Positions 37,600 through 45,575 of a stretch of DNA of 64,000 bases are shown piece by piece. A model generated the notes under the pieces. It ran no database searches and was not told where the DNA came from. It saw only the letters and a program-made list of their open reading frames with translations. The number at the start of each line of letters is the position of its first letter. The stretch's first letter is position 1. The DNA is from Heliobacterium mobile (GTDB lineage: Bacteria; Bacillota; Desulfitobacteriia; Heliobacteriales; Heliobacteriaceae). Location: assembly GCF_009720735.1 (NCBI RefSeq), contig NZ_WNKU01000003.1:162124-226123 (forward strand), read 5' to 3'. The position numbers were made by a program, and so were the translations under genes.

Positions 37600-38835
37600 A
37601 TGTTCGAATTCAGATCAAACCATGAACAGAACACAGAACCAACCGTAGATAAAAAGGCTTTACTCTTCGGTCTTATGTCTGTGTTTCTTTGCGGAATCGG
37701 CTTCAGTATCATAGCACCTGTCGTCCCATTCTTAGTGCAGCCTTATATAAGCAATCCGGGAGATCAAGCTATTGTTGTTACGCTGCTGACCTCTGTTTAC
37801 GCAGTCTGCGTGTTTTTTGCGTCCCCCGTACTTGGAGCTTTAAGCGACAGATATGGCCGTCGTCCATTGCTCTTAGTATGCCTTTTGGGTTCTGCAATCG
37901 GGTACTTCGTTTTTGGCATCGGAGGAGCTCTATGGGTATTATTTGCTGGGCGCATAATAGAAGGTATAACAGGCGGAAGCATAAGCACTATCTTCGCATA
38001 TTTTGCAGATATCATTCCTAGAGAGCAGCGAACCAAATACTTTGGATGGATGAGTGCGGTTGTAGGTGTAGGCACCGTCATTGGCCCAGCTCTAGGCGGA
38101 TTACTTGCCAAATTTGGTTATTCTGTACCCATGTATTTTGGAGCAATCATAACTTTATTGAATGTTGTTTATGGATTCTTTTTTATGCCGGAGAGCCTTG
38201 ATAAGAATAATAGACTGAAAGAGATTACCTTGGTAAGACTGAATCCATTCACACAGCTTGCAAACGTGCTTTCCATGAACAACTTAAAAATGCTGCTTGT
38301 CTCAGCGTTCTTACTTTGGATACCCAACGGATCTTTACAGGCAGTTTTTTCACAATTTACAATGGATACTTTCGGATGGAAGCCTGCATTAATCGGACTT
38401 ATGTTTTCGATTATAGGCCTCCAAGACATCATTTCACAAGGTTTCATAATGCCTAAGCTTTTGATAAAACGTAGTGATAAACAGATAGCAATTCTAGGCA
38501 TGGCATCGGAGATTATCGGCTACAGTCTTATTGCAGTATCGGCGTTGTTCTCATTCTATCCTCTTTTTATCGCCGGAATGTTTATATTTGGCTTTGGTGA
38601 TTCGATTTTCGGGCCTTCATTCAATGGGATGCTCTCCAAATCTGTCGATTCTAGTGAACAAGGACGGATTCAAGGAGGTAGCCAATCGATTCAGGCTTTA
38701 GCAAGAATGATTGGACCTATCATTGGAGGTCAAATCTATGTATCACTAGGTCATGCCGCACCCGCCTTTATGGGTATGATCCTTATAGCAGCGGCAATAC
38801 CAGTTTTGTACAAGAGTACGCATGCAAATGTGTAA
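37600..38835 (+). CDS. MFS drug-type efflux transporter
   Basis: 411 aa with about 12 membrane segments. Seen: motif A SPVLGALSDRYGRRPLLLVC between helices 2 and 3, and motif C-like VVGVGTVIGPALGGLL in helix 5, typical of drug/proton antiporters of the tetracycline or multidrug group. ATG start with GGGAG upstream. The operator in front and the marR gene upstream suggest induction by its substrate. Substrate unknown. Confidence 0.88.
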   Translation: MFEFRSNHEQNTEPTVDKKALLFGLMSVFLCGIGFSIIAPVVPFLVQPYISNPGDQAIVVTLLTSVYAVCVFFASPVLGALSDRYGRRPLLLVCLLGSAIGYFVFGIGGALWVLFAGRIIEGITGGSISTIFAYFADIIPREQRTKYFGWMSAVVGVGTVIGPALGGLLAKFGYSVPMYFGAIITLLNVVYGFFFMPESLDKNNRLKEITLVRLNPFTQLANVLSMNNLKMLLVSAFLLWIPNGSLQAVFSQFTMDTFGWKPALIGLMFSIIGLQDIISQGFIMPKLLIKRSDKQIAILGMASEIIGYSLIAVSALFSFYPLFIAGMFIFGFGDSIFGPSFNGMLSKSVDSSEQGRIQGGSQSIQALARMIGPIIGGQIYVSLGHAAPAFMGMILIAAAIPVLYKSTHANV

Positions 38836-38849
38836 ACTACCTACTTTAT

Positions 38850-39029
38850 TTAGGCAAGTATCCCTTTATTTTTGATTATTAGAGGGATACGCGCAAATCC
38901 GGCACTGACATCTCCACGTTGTGTGGGTTTATTATCCATTAGGTTTAACTCAGCTAGCACATTTTCCCGGGTCACCAATCGCCGTTCTGATACCTTCCCC
39001 GCTCTTGGTCTCTTGCCAACGATAGGCAT
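38850..39029 (-). CDS. Possible small protein
   Basis: 59 aa from ATG 39029 (MPIVGKRPRAGKVSERRLVT onward), basic N-terminus. GAGGTG precedes the ATG by 9 nt but sits in one arm of an inverted repeat (GACACCTCA/TGAGGTGTC, about 39037-39079), so translation could be masked. May be a fragment of a mobile-element gene. Low confidence. Confidence 0.35.
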   Translation of the reverse strand: MPIVGKRPRAGKVSERRLVTRENVLAELNLMDNKPTQRGDVSAGFARIPLIIKNKGILA

Positions 39030-39181
39030 AATATAAGACACCTCACTTTCCGTTTTTTCCAACAGAATAATGAGGTGTCCGAATGACACTAAATATATGC
39101 GTTTAAGTCAGTCGAACACTGTTACGAAAGACAAATAAACCTGTCATCCGCAACACGTCTAACAGGCATTTACCATAATTT

Positions 39182-39534
39182 TGGTGGAGGCGGCGGGAGT
39201 CGAACCCAGCGTCCGAAGAAATGCCCACAAAGGACACTACGAGCGTAGTCTGTCGTTTTAGATTTCGCCTTCCTTCCGCACGGCAGACAGAGCGTTGGTC
39301 AGGCTATCTCGATAAATCTCGCTTGGACCTCCGAGAATTGGTCGAAGCCAGCTCTCTTAAATGACCCCTTACATCCTCACCGAGAGCACAGAGGAGAAGA
39401 GGTTAGACTGCAATTAAGCAGCTAAAGCGTAGTTATCTTCGGCAATTAAAGCCTTCCGCCCTTTTTACGGTCCTGGCGGCAACCCGGCTCGCATCCCAAG
39501 CAAACACGTTCCCCGTCGAAACCATTACGCCCCC
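39182..39534 (-). ncRNA. ssrA: tmRNA (SsrA)
   Basis: 353 nt. 5' GGGGGCGTAATGGTTTCGAC and 3' GGGTTCGACTCCCGCCGCCT with CCA pair as the tRNA-like acceptor. The tag frame (39414-39443) reads GCC GAA GAT AAC TAC GCT TTA GCT GCT TAA, that is AEDNYALAA. Rescues stalled ribosomes together with SmpB. I recall this tag from heliobacteria; treat that as a pointer, not proof. Confidence 0.97.
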
Positions 39535-39599
39535 ATGTTCATCTTCCTGAAGGCCTGATCAGCCTTCCAGGTGATCGGAGGGTATCCGAACGTAGCTAT

Positions 39600-39628
39600 A
39601 GTATACCCGAAAGTGTTTGGGTTTTCAA
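39600..39628 (-). promoter_or_regulatory. Promoter of ssrA
   Basis: TTGAAA, 17-nt spacer, TATACT on the minus strand. The roughly 60-nt 5' leader contains a hairpin (GAAGGC/GCCTTC, about 39551-39570) near the processing site. Confidence 0.8.
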
Positions 39629-39785
39629 TGTTAATACAAACCAGTCAAATCAAAGGATGATTTTTAAGGAATTTGACTTGATGATTTTTTAGGGTTCGAT
39701 TTCTTTGTCCAAATCTGAGCGTCGGTAGTACCATCATGCCTTAATTGGCATATGATGGAGCGAACATGAGGAGGTGCTCATTTAC

Positions 39786-40493
39786 ATGAATCGGATGAAA
39801 CCGCCCGTTTACCCGATGCCACCGCAAATGCCTTATACCCCACCAGCGGCCCCGATGCCGCCTACACCCCCGGCTCCACCCGTTCAAGTGGCTCCGGAGG
39901 CACAAGTGCCGAAGATGAAACCTATTCCGCCAACTCCTCCGCCTCCACCGCCGCCAGTGATTGAGCCGGTGAGGATGGAGCCAGTACCCTGCCAACCGGT
40001 CCCCTGCGAGCCGGTCCCTTGCCAGCCTGTACCTTGCGAACCAGTCCCTTGCCAACCGATGCCTTGCCAGCCGGTCCCTTGTGAACCGGTGCCTTGTCAA
40101 CCGACTCCCTGCGAACCTGTTCCTTGCACACCTGTTCCCTGTGCACCTCAGGAACCGATTATTGCACCCATTGAATACGTTCCCATGCCGCCGGTGTCTC
40201 CCTGTCCGCCAGTGTCTCCCTGTCCTTCGATGCCTCCCTATCCCCCGATGCCCATGCCTGTCGAGACTGCACCGATCGAGCAAATGCCCTATAGACCGAT
40301 GCCTTGCCCGACGATGCCGGAATACGGTGAAGCCATATCCCCTTGTGATACCTGTGTGGCTGGATGGACATTCGCCCGAGCCCATGTTCCCTGGCAGCCT
40401 TATTGCCCGCCTTTTTACTCCCCCGCGGAGGCCTTATGCAAAGGTACTATCTTCCCCCCGCTCTATCAGCCCTATGTCCGTCGCCGCCCCTAA
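39786..40493 (+). CDS. cotJA: Spore coat protein CotJA with Pro/Cys-rich extension
   Basis: The C-terminal part (FARAHVPWQPYCPPFYSPAE to the end) is the CotJA domain, a coat-associated protein of sporulation. It is preceded by about 150 residues made of Pro-rich and then PVPCxPVPCEP repeats with some 20 cysteines, absent from ordinary CotJA (about 80-100 aa). 235 aa from ATG 39786 with GAGGAGGTG upstream. The cysteines could cross-link the coat. First gene of cotJABC. A sporulation-sigma promoter is expected in 39700-39780; an imperfect palindrome with GGCATATGATGG lies there but I do not call it. Confidence 0.85.
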   Translation: MNRMKPPVYPMPPQMPYTPPAAPMPPTPPAPPVQVAPEAQVPKMKPIPPTPPPPPPPVIEPVRMEPVPCQPVPCEPVPCQPVPCEPVPCQPMPCQPVPCEPVPCQPTPCEPVPCTPVPCAPQEPIIAPIEYVPMPPVSPCPPVSPCPSMPPYPPMPMPVETAPIEQMPYRPMPCPTMPEYGEAISPCDTCVAGWTFARAHVPWQPYCPPFYSPAEALCKGTIFPPLYQPYVRRRP

Positions 40494-40517
40494 TAAGTCA
40501 TTTTATCGGGAGGGATT

Positions 40518-40784
40518 GTGAGGAAAATGGATCGATGCCAACGTGACCTGCTGAGGCGAATTCAGGAACTTGAGTTCGTCGCCATCGACTTAAACCTCTT
40601 TTTGGATACCCATCCAGACAACCGGGCTGCCCTTCGAGACTACAGCCGTGTTGTCGATGAGTTAAAGAAGCTGAAAATGGCTTACGAACACAAATATGAT
40701 CTATTGACCGTGGAAAGTCATGCTGCTGGAAAATACCCCTGGAACTGGATCGAAGCGCCCTGGCCTTGGGAAATCGAGTATTGA
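40518..40784 (+). CDS. cotJB: Spore coat protein CotJB
   Basis: 88 aa. Seen: the family core LLRRIQELEFVAIDLNLFLD followed by THPDNRAAL and a C-terminal WPWEIEY. GTG start at 40518 just behind GGGAGGG; ATG at 40527 is an alternative. Between cotJA and the broken cotJC. Confidence 0.92.
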   Translation: MRKMDRCQRDLLRRIQELEFVAIDLNLFLDTHPDNRAALRDYSRVVDELKKLKMAYEHKYDLLTVESHAAGKYPWNWIEAPWPWEIEY

Positions 40785-40813
40785 GTCTGGATCGGGGAGG
40801 TCGATAAACCAGC

Positions 40814-40927
40814 ATGTGGATTTATGAGAAAAAACTGCAATACCCGGTCCGCGTGGAAAAATGCGACATCGGGATGGCTAAATATCTTTTTGCCCAGTAC
40901 GGCGGTCCCGACTGTCAAGAACGATAA
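40814..40927 (+). pseudogene. cotJC: cotJC 5' fragment, interrupted
   Basis: Begins as CotJC (MWIYEKKLQYPVRVEKCDIG onward, a manganese-catalase-like coat protein) and keeps the conserved AQYGGPD, then leaves the family after codon 33 at the shared core 40901-40913 and stops 4 codons later. The following CotJC residues (SELAASLRYLTQRYSMPT) are found 4.6 kb away at 45544. ATG start with GGGGAGG upstream. An interrupted gene rather than a decayed one at this point. Confidence 0.9.
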
Positions 40928-40930
40928 GAT
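40880..40930. other. Left attachment site of the cotJC element
   Basis: cotJC-derived sequence up to the core GGCGGTCCCGACT (40901-40913), then the element-derived arm CTGTCAAGAACGATAAGAT (40912-40930), which is repeated in inverted form at the right end. Confidence 0.85.
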
Positions 40931-41026
40931 GAATCAACGGGCGGCTGTCCCGGCGAATACGATTACCGCCGCCACCCTTTTGCTCGACATTCGGTTACGT
41001 CAGTTACGTCTAGTCGTCGGGTCGTC

Positions 41027-41063
41027 AGGTCTTTAGGTCTTTAGGTCTTTAGGTCTTTAGGTC
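41027..41063. repeat. Tandem AGGTCTTT repeat
   Basis: 4.6 exact copies of an 8-bp unit, overlapping the end of agrC. The agrC stop codon falls in the last unit read, so copy number would not alter the protein much. Confidence 0.9.
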
Positions 41064-42419
41064 ATCGGGTACATCGGGGATAGACACCAAAAAGGTCGTC
41101 TTCGCTTCGTTGCTGTCTACATGAATCATTCCGTTATACTTCTCTGCGATGGATTTTACTAAGCATAATCCCACCCCGGAATTAGGGTTTTCTTTGCTGG
41201 AGACGCCGAAATCAAAGATCTTGTGGATCATCGTTGCCGGGATGACAGGTCCGGAATTGGAAACCTGGATTAGGGTTGCCTTATCAGCCCTTTTCGTCTC
41301 AATTTCAATGAACCGTTCCGTTTCCTCCACTTTTTGCACAGCTTCCAAGGCGTTTTGCAATAAGTTACCCAGTAACGAGACCATTTCGTTAGACTTTATG
41401 GGAATACAGGCCAAGTCGTTTTCGAAATTCATAATGAACTTCGTCGTTTCTCCGATTTTCGAGCTCATTTTACTGACAATGATCGCGCCTACGTCGGCCC
41501 GTGCGATTTTCCCGATATTGATCCCCTGCCGGTACCGAATATCGTATTCTTTGATGTATTCCAGCGCCATTTCAGGCTTTTGAATCTGGATGAATCCAAA
41601 TATGACTTGCAGATGATTTAAGAACTCATGTTGATTTTTTCTATACTGATCGACAAGCAGTTTCGACTTTTCCAAGTTCTGTTCCAGTTCGACGCTATGC
41701 AGGGCTGTTCGATACATGGTCATGATTTTGCTGATCAATATGATGATAATGATGGTCAGGACGAGGGTACTGGCCCCTACGGTCCTGACCATATTCGAAA
41801 CATTCGCTTCCTCGCCAAAAAAGTATTTGGACCAGTTGGAGAAAAACATAATTAAGTATATGACAATGAATAGCATGAGAGCTATACATGTGATGACCAT
41901 CTGAACATTTGCTTCCAGGTTTTTTACTTTTTCAGCTAAAGGCATATCCGATATCGCGATGAGCGCTTTATTCTCGACTTGTTTCTTAACCTCTTTAATG
42001 ATCACCGTCAGGATAATGATCGCGGTGAGTGTCATCCATCCGCCGACGATATGCGTGCTTGAATAATTGAGAACGTATGGCATGTTTCCAAGCATTTCGG
42101 TTTCGAAGGGCATGATAAATGCTTCCATACAGGCAATCAGACTTAAGCCAAGGACGACCGTCGTTATGGCGTATCCAACAGGGATGTTCAAAATGACAAA
42201 TGCGTTGATGATAGAGACGAACATGAGTGGGAACACGTGTAGTCCAAATAAATACTGACTCAGTAAACCACGAATCAGCCATGCTATGAGTCCCGTTAGG
42301 ATGGAATACAGCCAAAGCTTTTTCCGCGGAACTTGTTGCCCCATTAACACGAGACCTGGGATTAAGGAAATGGCCGGTTCAAATATTTGATAAAAAAAAA
42401 GGACCCTCAAATCTTCCAT
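41049..42419 (-). CDS. AgrC-like peptide-sensing histidine kinase
   Basis: Quorum-sensing receptor kinase. 456 aa. Seen: about seven membrane segments in residues 1-235, a coiled linker (LHSVELEQNLEKSKLLVDQY), the HPK10-type phospho-acceptor region QHEFLNHLQVIFGFIQI near 265, N-box LLGNLLQNALEAVQ and G-box NSGVGLCLVKSIAEKY of the GHKL ATPase. ATG start right after agrD, its ribosome site overlapping the agrD stop (TAGGGGG). No AgrA-type response regulator is found in the element or window, so its output is unknown. Confidence 0.88.
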   Translation of the reverse strand: MEDLRVLFFYQIFEPAISLIPGLVLMGQQVPRKKLWLYSILTGLIAWLIRGLLSQYLFGLHVFPLMFVSIINAFVILNIPVGYAITTVVLGLSLIACMEAFIMPFETEMLGNMPYVLNYSSTHIVGGWMTLTAIIILTVIIKEVKKQVENKALIAISDMPLAEKVKNLEANVQMVITCIALMLFIVIYLIMFFSNWSKYFFGEEANVSNMVRTVGASTLVLTIIIIILISKIMTMYRTALHSVELEQNLEKSKLLVDQYRKNQHEFLNHLQVIFGFIQIQKPEMALEYIKEYDIRYRQGINIGKIARADVGAIIVSKMSSKIGETTKFIMNFENDLACIPIKSNEMVSLLGNLLQNALEAVQKVEETERFIEIETKRADKATLIQVSNSGPVIPATMIHKIFDFGVSSKENPNSGVGLCLVKSIAEKYNGMIHVDSNEAKTTFLVSIPDVPDDLKT

Positions 42420-42430
42420 CGTTGGTCCCC

Positions 42431-42553
42431 CTATTTTTTCAGACTGTTGGGTACTTCAGGCTGATAACCATGAACAAAACAAGCTGAAGCCGAGCCGACT
42501 TGAGCCAGGAAAGTGAGCACCATAGCCAAAAGAGCCAAAATGCGATACTTCAT
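42431..42553 (-). CDS. AgrD-like cyclic autoinducer precursor peptide
   Basis: 40 aa: amphipathic leader MKYRILALLAMVLTFLAQVG, then SASACFVHGYQPEVPNSLKK. This is the standard AgrD layout: helical N-terminus, a Cys (25) for thiolactone formation, and an acidic/Pro tail (QPEVP) that AgrB removes. GAGGAGGTGATT precedes the ATG. Placed exactly between agrB and agrC. Ring size and mature sequence cannot be fixed from DNA; Cys25 with Tyr30 or a neighbour as C-terminus would be typical. Confidence 0.88.
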   Translation of the reverse strand: MKYRILALLAMVLTFLAQVGSASACFVHGYQPEVPNSLKK

Positions 42554-42587
42554 TCCGAATCACCTCCTCATAGTCTGTTTCGATTCG

Positions 42588-43232
42588 TTAGGAGTGATGG
42601 AAGATTTGAGGGCCGCTCGGGGGCATGAGTTGATCGGCAATCCTATCGATGAAAGCGGCAAAGGCAAAGCCGGAGTTTGTCATGGTAAAGGCTTGCCAGG
42701 TAAGGCCTAAGATCCCTGCATAGGCCACTGGTGTATACGGAGACATATACAAGACCGCCAATGTGGGCAGGGCCATGCAGTATGCCACAATCGCACGTTT
42801 TCTGTATCTTTTTTTCTCTTCGTCTGTCAGCGGTTTTGTCGGTGCTGCCGCAGGGGCATATCGATATATGGACCAGGTGATAAAGCCAAAAGCGGCTATG
42901 GTGATGAGCCATCCCTGTGAAGCCCATGCTTCCCTGTAATAGGTGACGATAAGCGCGTTAATTAGATGAATCGAAACGGTGACAAAGGCACACATTTCGG
43001 AACGTTTTTGGTGCGCCCCCCCGCCGTAGATACGGACGGCGCTGGCAAAGATACTCGATACGAGCACTAGCAGTAGGCAGTTGATCATCCAGCCAAAAAC
43101 GATCATGAGTATGTAATTCATCAGGGTGCTTCCCCATACTCGCAGGGCGTACAAGTAAACAGCACGTTCTTCTTCGTCACTACCTAATATCTGTGCCAGG
43201 ATTTGAGCAGCCCGATTGTATAGGCGATCCAT
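42588..43232 (-). CDS. AgrB-like peptide-processing membrane protease
   Basis: 214 aa with about six membrane segments. Seen: the catalytic pair GGGAHQKRSEMC, His 74 and Cys 81 (H-x6-C), as in AgrB cysteine proteases that cut and cyclise AgrD. ATG start with AAGGGAAGGG upstream. First gene of agrBDC; about 190 very AT-rich bases separate it from the recombinase. Confidence 0.9.
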   Translation of the reverse strand: MDRLYNRAAQILAQILGSDEEERAVYLYALRVWGSTLMNYILMIVFGWMINCLLLVLVSSIFASAVRIYGGGAHQKRSEMCAFVTVSIHLINALIVTYYREAWASQGWLITIAAFGFITWSIYRYAPAAAPTKPLTDEEKKRYRKRAIVAYCMALPTLAVLYMSPYTPVAYAGILGLTWQAFTMTNSGFAFAAFIDRIADQLMPPSGPQIFHHS

Positions 43233-43426
43233 AGAGTCCCTTCCCTTGCTTCATAACGTTTTTCACTGTTTTACATAATCGGGGTATTTTTTCATGAATT
43301 TTGTTTTGTTTAATTTACCGACCAATATTCTCCACTTTTTCTGTTTTTCCTCCTTATTTTTTTGATTTTTTTATTTTATTTTTTTTATTTATGTCGAATT
43401 TAGTAACTAGTAGTCGATGTTTCAAG
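43233..43426. other. AT-rich spacer between recombinase and agrB
   Basis: Contains long T tracts (plus strand, about 43340-43392). Must carry the agrB start signals; no promoter is clear enough to call. Confidence 0.35.
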
Positions 43427-45283
43427 TTATATTATCTTTTTAAAACTCCACTGGATATCGATTTGATGCTGGGGATAGACAACCACCCGGGATATCATCA
43501 GATCGATCAGGCTGCGTTTTCGGTCGCCGCTTAGGTGTCCTATGTTACCTAAGGAACGAACGATGTGATGAGTTATGGCCTGTACGGTTTCCTCTGCGGA
43601 ATCGGTAGCGGCCATCTTTTGGTTCAGCCGTTCTAACTTTTGCGCCAATTGATCTTTTTCCTCTCGGAGCTTGGCTAGGCGCATTTTATATTCCTCTAAA
43701 TCGATGGCTTCTTCTTCGTATGCCACTTGTTGCAAGAGCATGGCTTTCTTATTTTTGTCTATTCGCACTTTCAAGTGTTCTCGCTCTTTTCGCTCTTTGG
43801 ACAGATTTTTATGAAAGAGATCTTTATGGCGTTGAACGTACCGCCCTGCTTCTTCTGGGTTGATTAGTTTGTGGAGCACTTTTGTGATCTCATCCAGGAT
43901 CATCTGGTCGATGATCTGCATCTTGTAATACTTCATCGGTCGATCGCAGCGGCCGTTTTTTCCTTGACAAACATAGCGATATAAAAAACACTCTTTTTCT
44001 TCTTCTGATTTGACTTTATATCGTTGACGAAAATAGGAGCCGTGCATCCGTCCGCCGCAGACGCCGCAATAGATGCGCCCGCTCAGCAAGTACTTTTTCT
44101 CAAAACTCCACTGGTCCCGGTTGTCCTTCGCACGCCGCCTTTGGATCAAATCTTGAACTCGATCAAAATCCTCTTTCGTGATCAGCGGCGGATGAGCCTC
44201 GTGAACGACCACCCATTCTTCTTGCGGGCGGATGACTCTTTTTCGTTCCCCGCCGGCGGTCCGGATGAGCGTCGTCGTGTTGTAGATCATGATTCCTAGG
44301 TAAACGGGGTTTTCCAGGATGAACTTCACGGAAGAAGGACACCACTTTCCGCCACGAGGCCCCGGTGTATTCTCCCGGTTCAATTCTTTAGCGATCTTTA
44401 ACCGGCCATATCGGCCGTTCAAGAAGTTTTCGACCATTTTGTGATAGACGGGAGCCTCTAGGGGATCGGGAAGATAGCGGCCATCTTCTCCATAGCGGTA
44501 CCCGTACGGCGGGGGAACGTTGCCCCGGCCTTCCTTAGCTTTGAGCATTTGGGTGACTTTGACGCGGGAACTGGTTGTTTTCCGCTCTTTCTGGGCGAGG
44601 GCCGCGTGGATAATAAGAAGGAACTCATCATCGTCGGTGCGACTGTCGTAATTTTCTCGAATACTGATGAGAAAGGCTCCTTGATCACTTAGATTGCGCT
44701 TTAGTTCGAGCGTGTCCATCACATCCCGAGAGGAACGGGCGATTTCCTTGGTGACGATCCCGCATATTTTCTTTTCTTCAATGTCCGTCAGCATTTTGTG
44801 CAAATCGGAACGCAACCTGGCGAACTGGCCGCTTTTGACATCGATATACACCTGATGCAACTGGTATCCGTTGACTTCACACCATTCCCGTATGTATTTT
44901 TCTTGGTTTTCAATGCTTGTTTTCTGCCCCTCCTTCGCCGTGGATACGCGGATATATCCACCTACGGAGAGGTTTGGCATGTTCAACGTGCTTTTGATAT
45001 CCGTGAGTATTTCGAAGTTTCCCGATTGTCGCGGCTTTATTACTATGTCATCGGTGACGATTTCTCTGTTATCCATGATGATTTCTATGTCATCCGTAAC
45101 GGCTGCCTTTGTTGCAGGGTTTGTGTTTTTATTAGCGTGTCTTTTACCTGTTTCTTTGCTCTTGACTCTCTGGCTGCTCTCTCTGTAAGGGGTGTCTCTG
45201 TTGGGACTCTCTCTGTTTGGGGTCTCTTTGTTGAGGTTTTGTCTCCTTGTCGTGGCTGACACCTCCTTGCTCCGGCGTCTCAT
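43427..45283 (-). CDS. Large serine recombinase
   Basis: Site-specific integrase/excisionase catalyst of the element. 618 aa. Seen: resolvase domain with nucleophile in GGYIRVSTAKEG (Ser 114), ARSSRDVMDTLE, a recombinase domain (VPPPYGYRYGEDGRYLPDP), zinc ribbon CGVCGGRMHG plus CQGKNGRC, then a coiled coil (residues about 505-580) and a C-terminal basic strand. About 105 residues precede the catalytic domain, far more than usual; they are Arg/Glu/Ser/Pro repeats overlapping the ORF at 45144-45383 in another frame. The ATG at 45283 has GGAG immediately before it, so the true start may be internal, e.g. codon 70. Confidence 0.92.
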   Translation of the reverse strand: MRRRSKEVSATTRRQNLNKETPNRESPNRDTPYRESSQRVKSKETGKRHANKNTNPATKAAVTDDIEIIMDNREIVTDDIVIKPRQSGNFEILTDIKSTLNMPNLSVGGYIRVSTAKEGQKTSIENQEKYIREWCEVNGYQLHQVYIDVKSGQFARLRSDLHKMLTDIEEKKICGIVTKEIARSSRDVMDTLELKRNLSDQGAFLISIRENYDSRTDDDEFLLIIHAALAQKERKTTSSRVKVTQMLKAKEGRGNVPPPYGYRYGEDGRYLPDPLEAPVYHKMVENFLNGRYGRLKIAKELNRENTPGPRGGKWCPSSVKFILENPVYLGIMIYNTTTLIRTAGGERKRVIRPQEEWVVVHEAHPPLITKEDFDRVQDLIQRRRAKDNRDQWSFEKKYLLSGRIYCGVCGGRMHGSYFRQRYKVKSEEEKECFLYRYVCQGKNGRCDRPMKYYKMQIIDQMILDEITKVLHKLINPEEAGRYVQRHKDLFHKNLSKERKEREHLKVRIDKNKKAMLLQQVAYEEEAIDLEEYKMRLAKLREEKDQLAQKLERLNQKMAATDSAEETVQAITHHIVRSLGNIGHLSGDRKRSLIDLMISRVVVYPQHQIDIQWSFKKII

Positions 45284-45383
45284 CTCCTTTATCGATTTTT
45301 GCCCTCTCTCTGTCTTCCAAAGCCCACTGAAAAAAAAGCTTCAACAGCATTTCTCGGATTTCTGCCGGTTGATATTGAGACAT
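45144..45383 (-). CDS. 78-residue protein, candidate recombinase accessory factor
   Basis: Starts MSQYQPAEIREMLLKLFFQW at ATG 45383 with GAGGTGG upstream. An N-terminal helical half is followed by a Gln/Arg/Pro/Glu repeat tail that overlaps the recombinase N-terminus by 140 bases in another frame. No family recognised. Position next to the attachment site and coupled upstream of the recombinase is what one expects of a recombination directionality factor or control protein; that is inference. Confidence 0.55.
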   Translation of the reverse strand: MSQYQPAEIREMLLKLFFQWALEDRERAKIDKGDETPEQGGVSHDKETKPQQRDPKQRESQQRHPLQREQPESQEQRNR

Positions 45384-45509
45384 GCAGACACCACCTCTAG
45401 GTTTCCTGTCTACATATATGCAACAGGCCTTGTCCAGGTGGCTTGGCCGAAGTAAAAAGCCCACTCCCCTGTTTGTTTGGGTTGTGAGCTTCAGCCGCCT
45501 CTTTCGGCT

Positions 45510-45575
45510 ATCTTATCGTTTTTGTCAGTCTGGCGGTCCCGACTCTGAATTGGCTGCTTCGCTGCGTTACCTCAC
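45510..45575. other. Right attachment site of the cotJC element
   Basis: Element-derived arm ATCTTATCGTTTTTGTCAG (45510-45528), inverted copy of the left arm, then the core at 45532-45544, then cotJC sequence. Confidence 0.85.

Larger units (their letters stand above)
40901..45544. mobile_element. 4.6-kb serine-recombinase element inserted in cotJC
   Basis: Bounded by direct copies of GGCGGTCCCGACT 4,631 bp apart. Contents, all on the minus strand: a large serine recombinase, a small overlapping ORF, agrB, agrD and agrC. Joining the ends on paper gives a 52-bp attP: 21-bp arms identical at 19 positions flanking TGGCGGTCCC. Joining the outer flanks restores CotJC in frame across codon 34. Known parallels: skin in sigK and similar sporulation-gene intervening sequences, which are excised in the mother cell by a serine recombinase. 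Excision here is inference. Confidence 0.9.

Noticed and set aside
39741..40385. Long minus-strand frame rich in Arg/His/Gly opposite cotJA
   Set aside because: Mirror of the Pro/Cys repeat DNA; no start signals, and the plus frame ends in a recognisable CotJA domain.
40824..41036. Frame overlapping the cotJC 5' fragment in a shifted phase
   Set aside because: Shadow of the cotJC frame that runs past the att core; no ribosome site of its own.
43330..43400. T-rich tract after the recombinase as a terminator
   Set aside because: The T run is on the plus strand with no stem before it; on the recombinase strand it is A-rich, so it cannot be an intrinsic terminator there.
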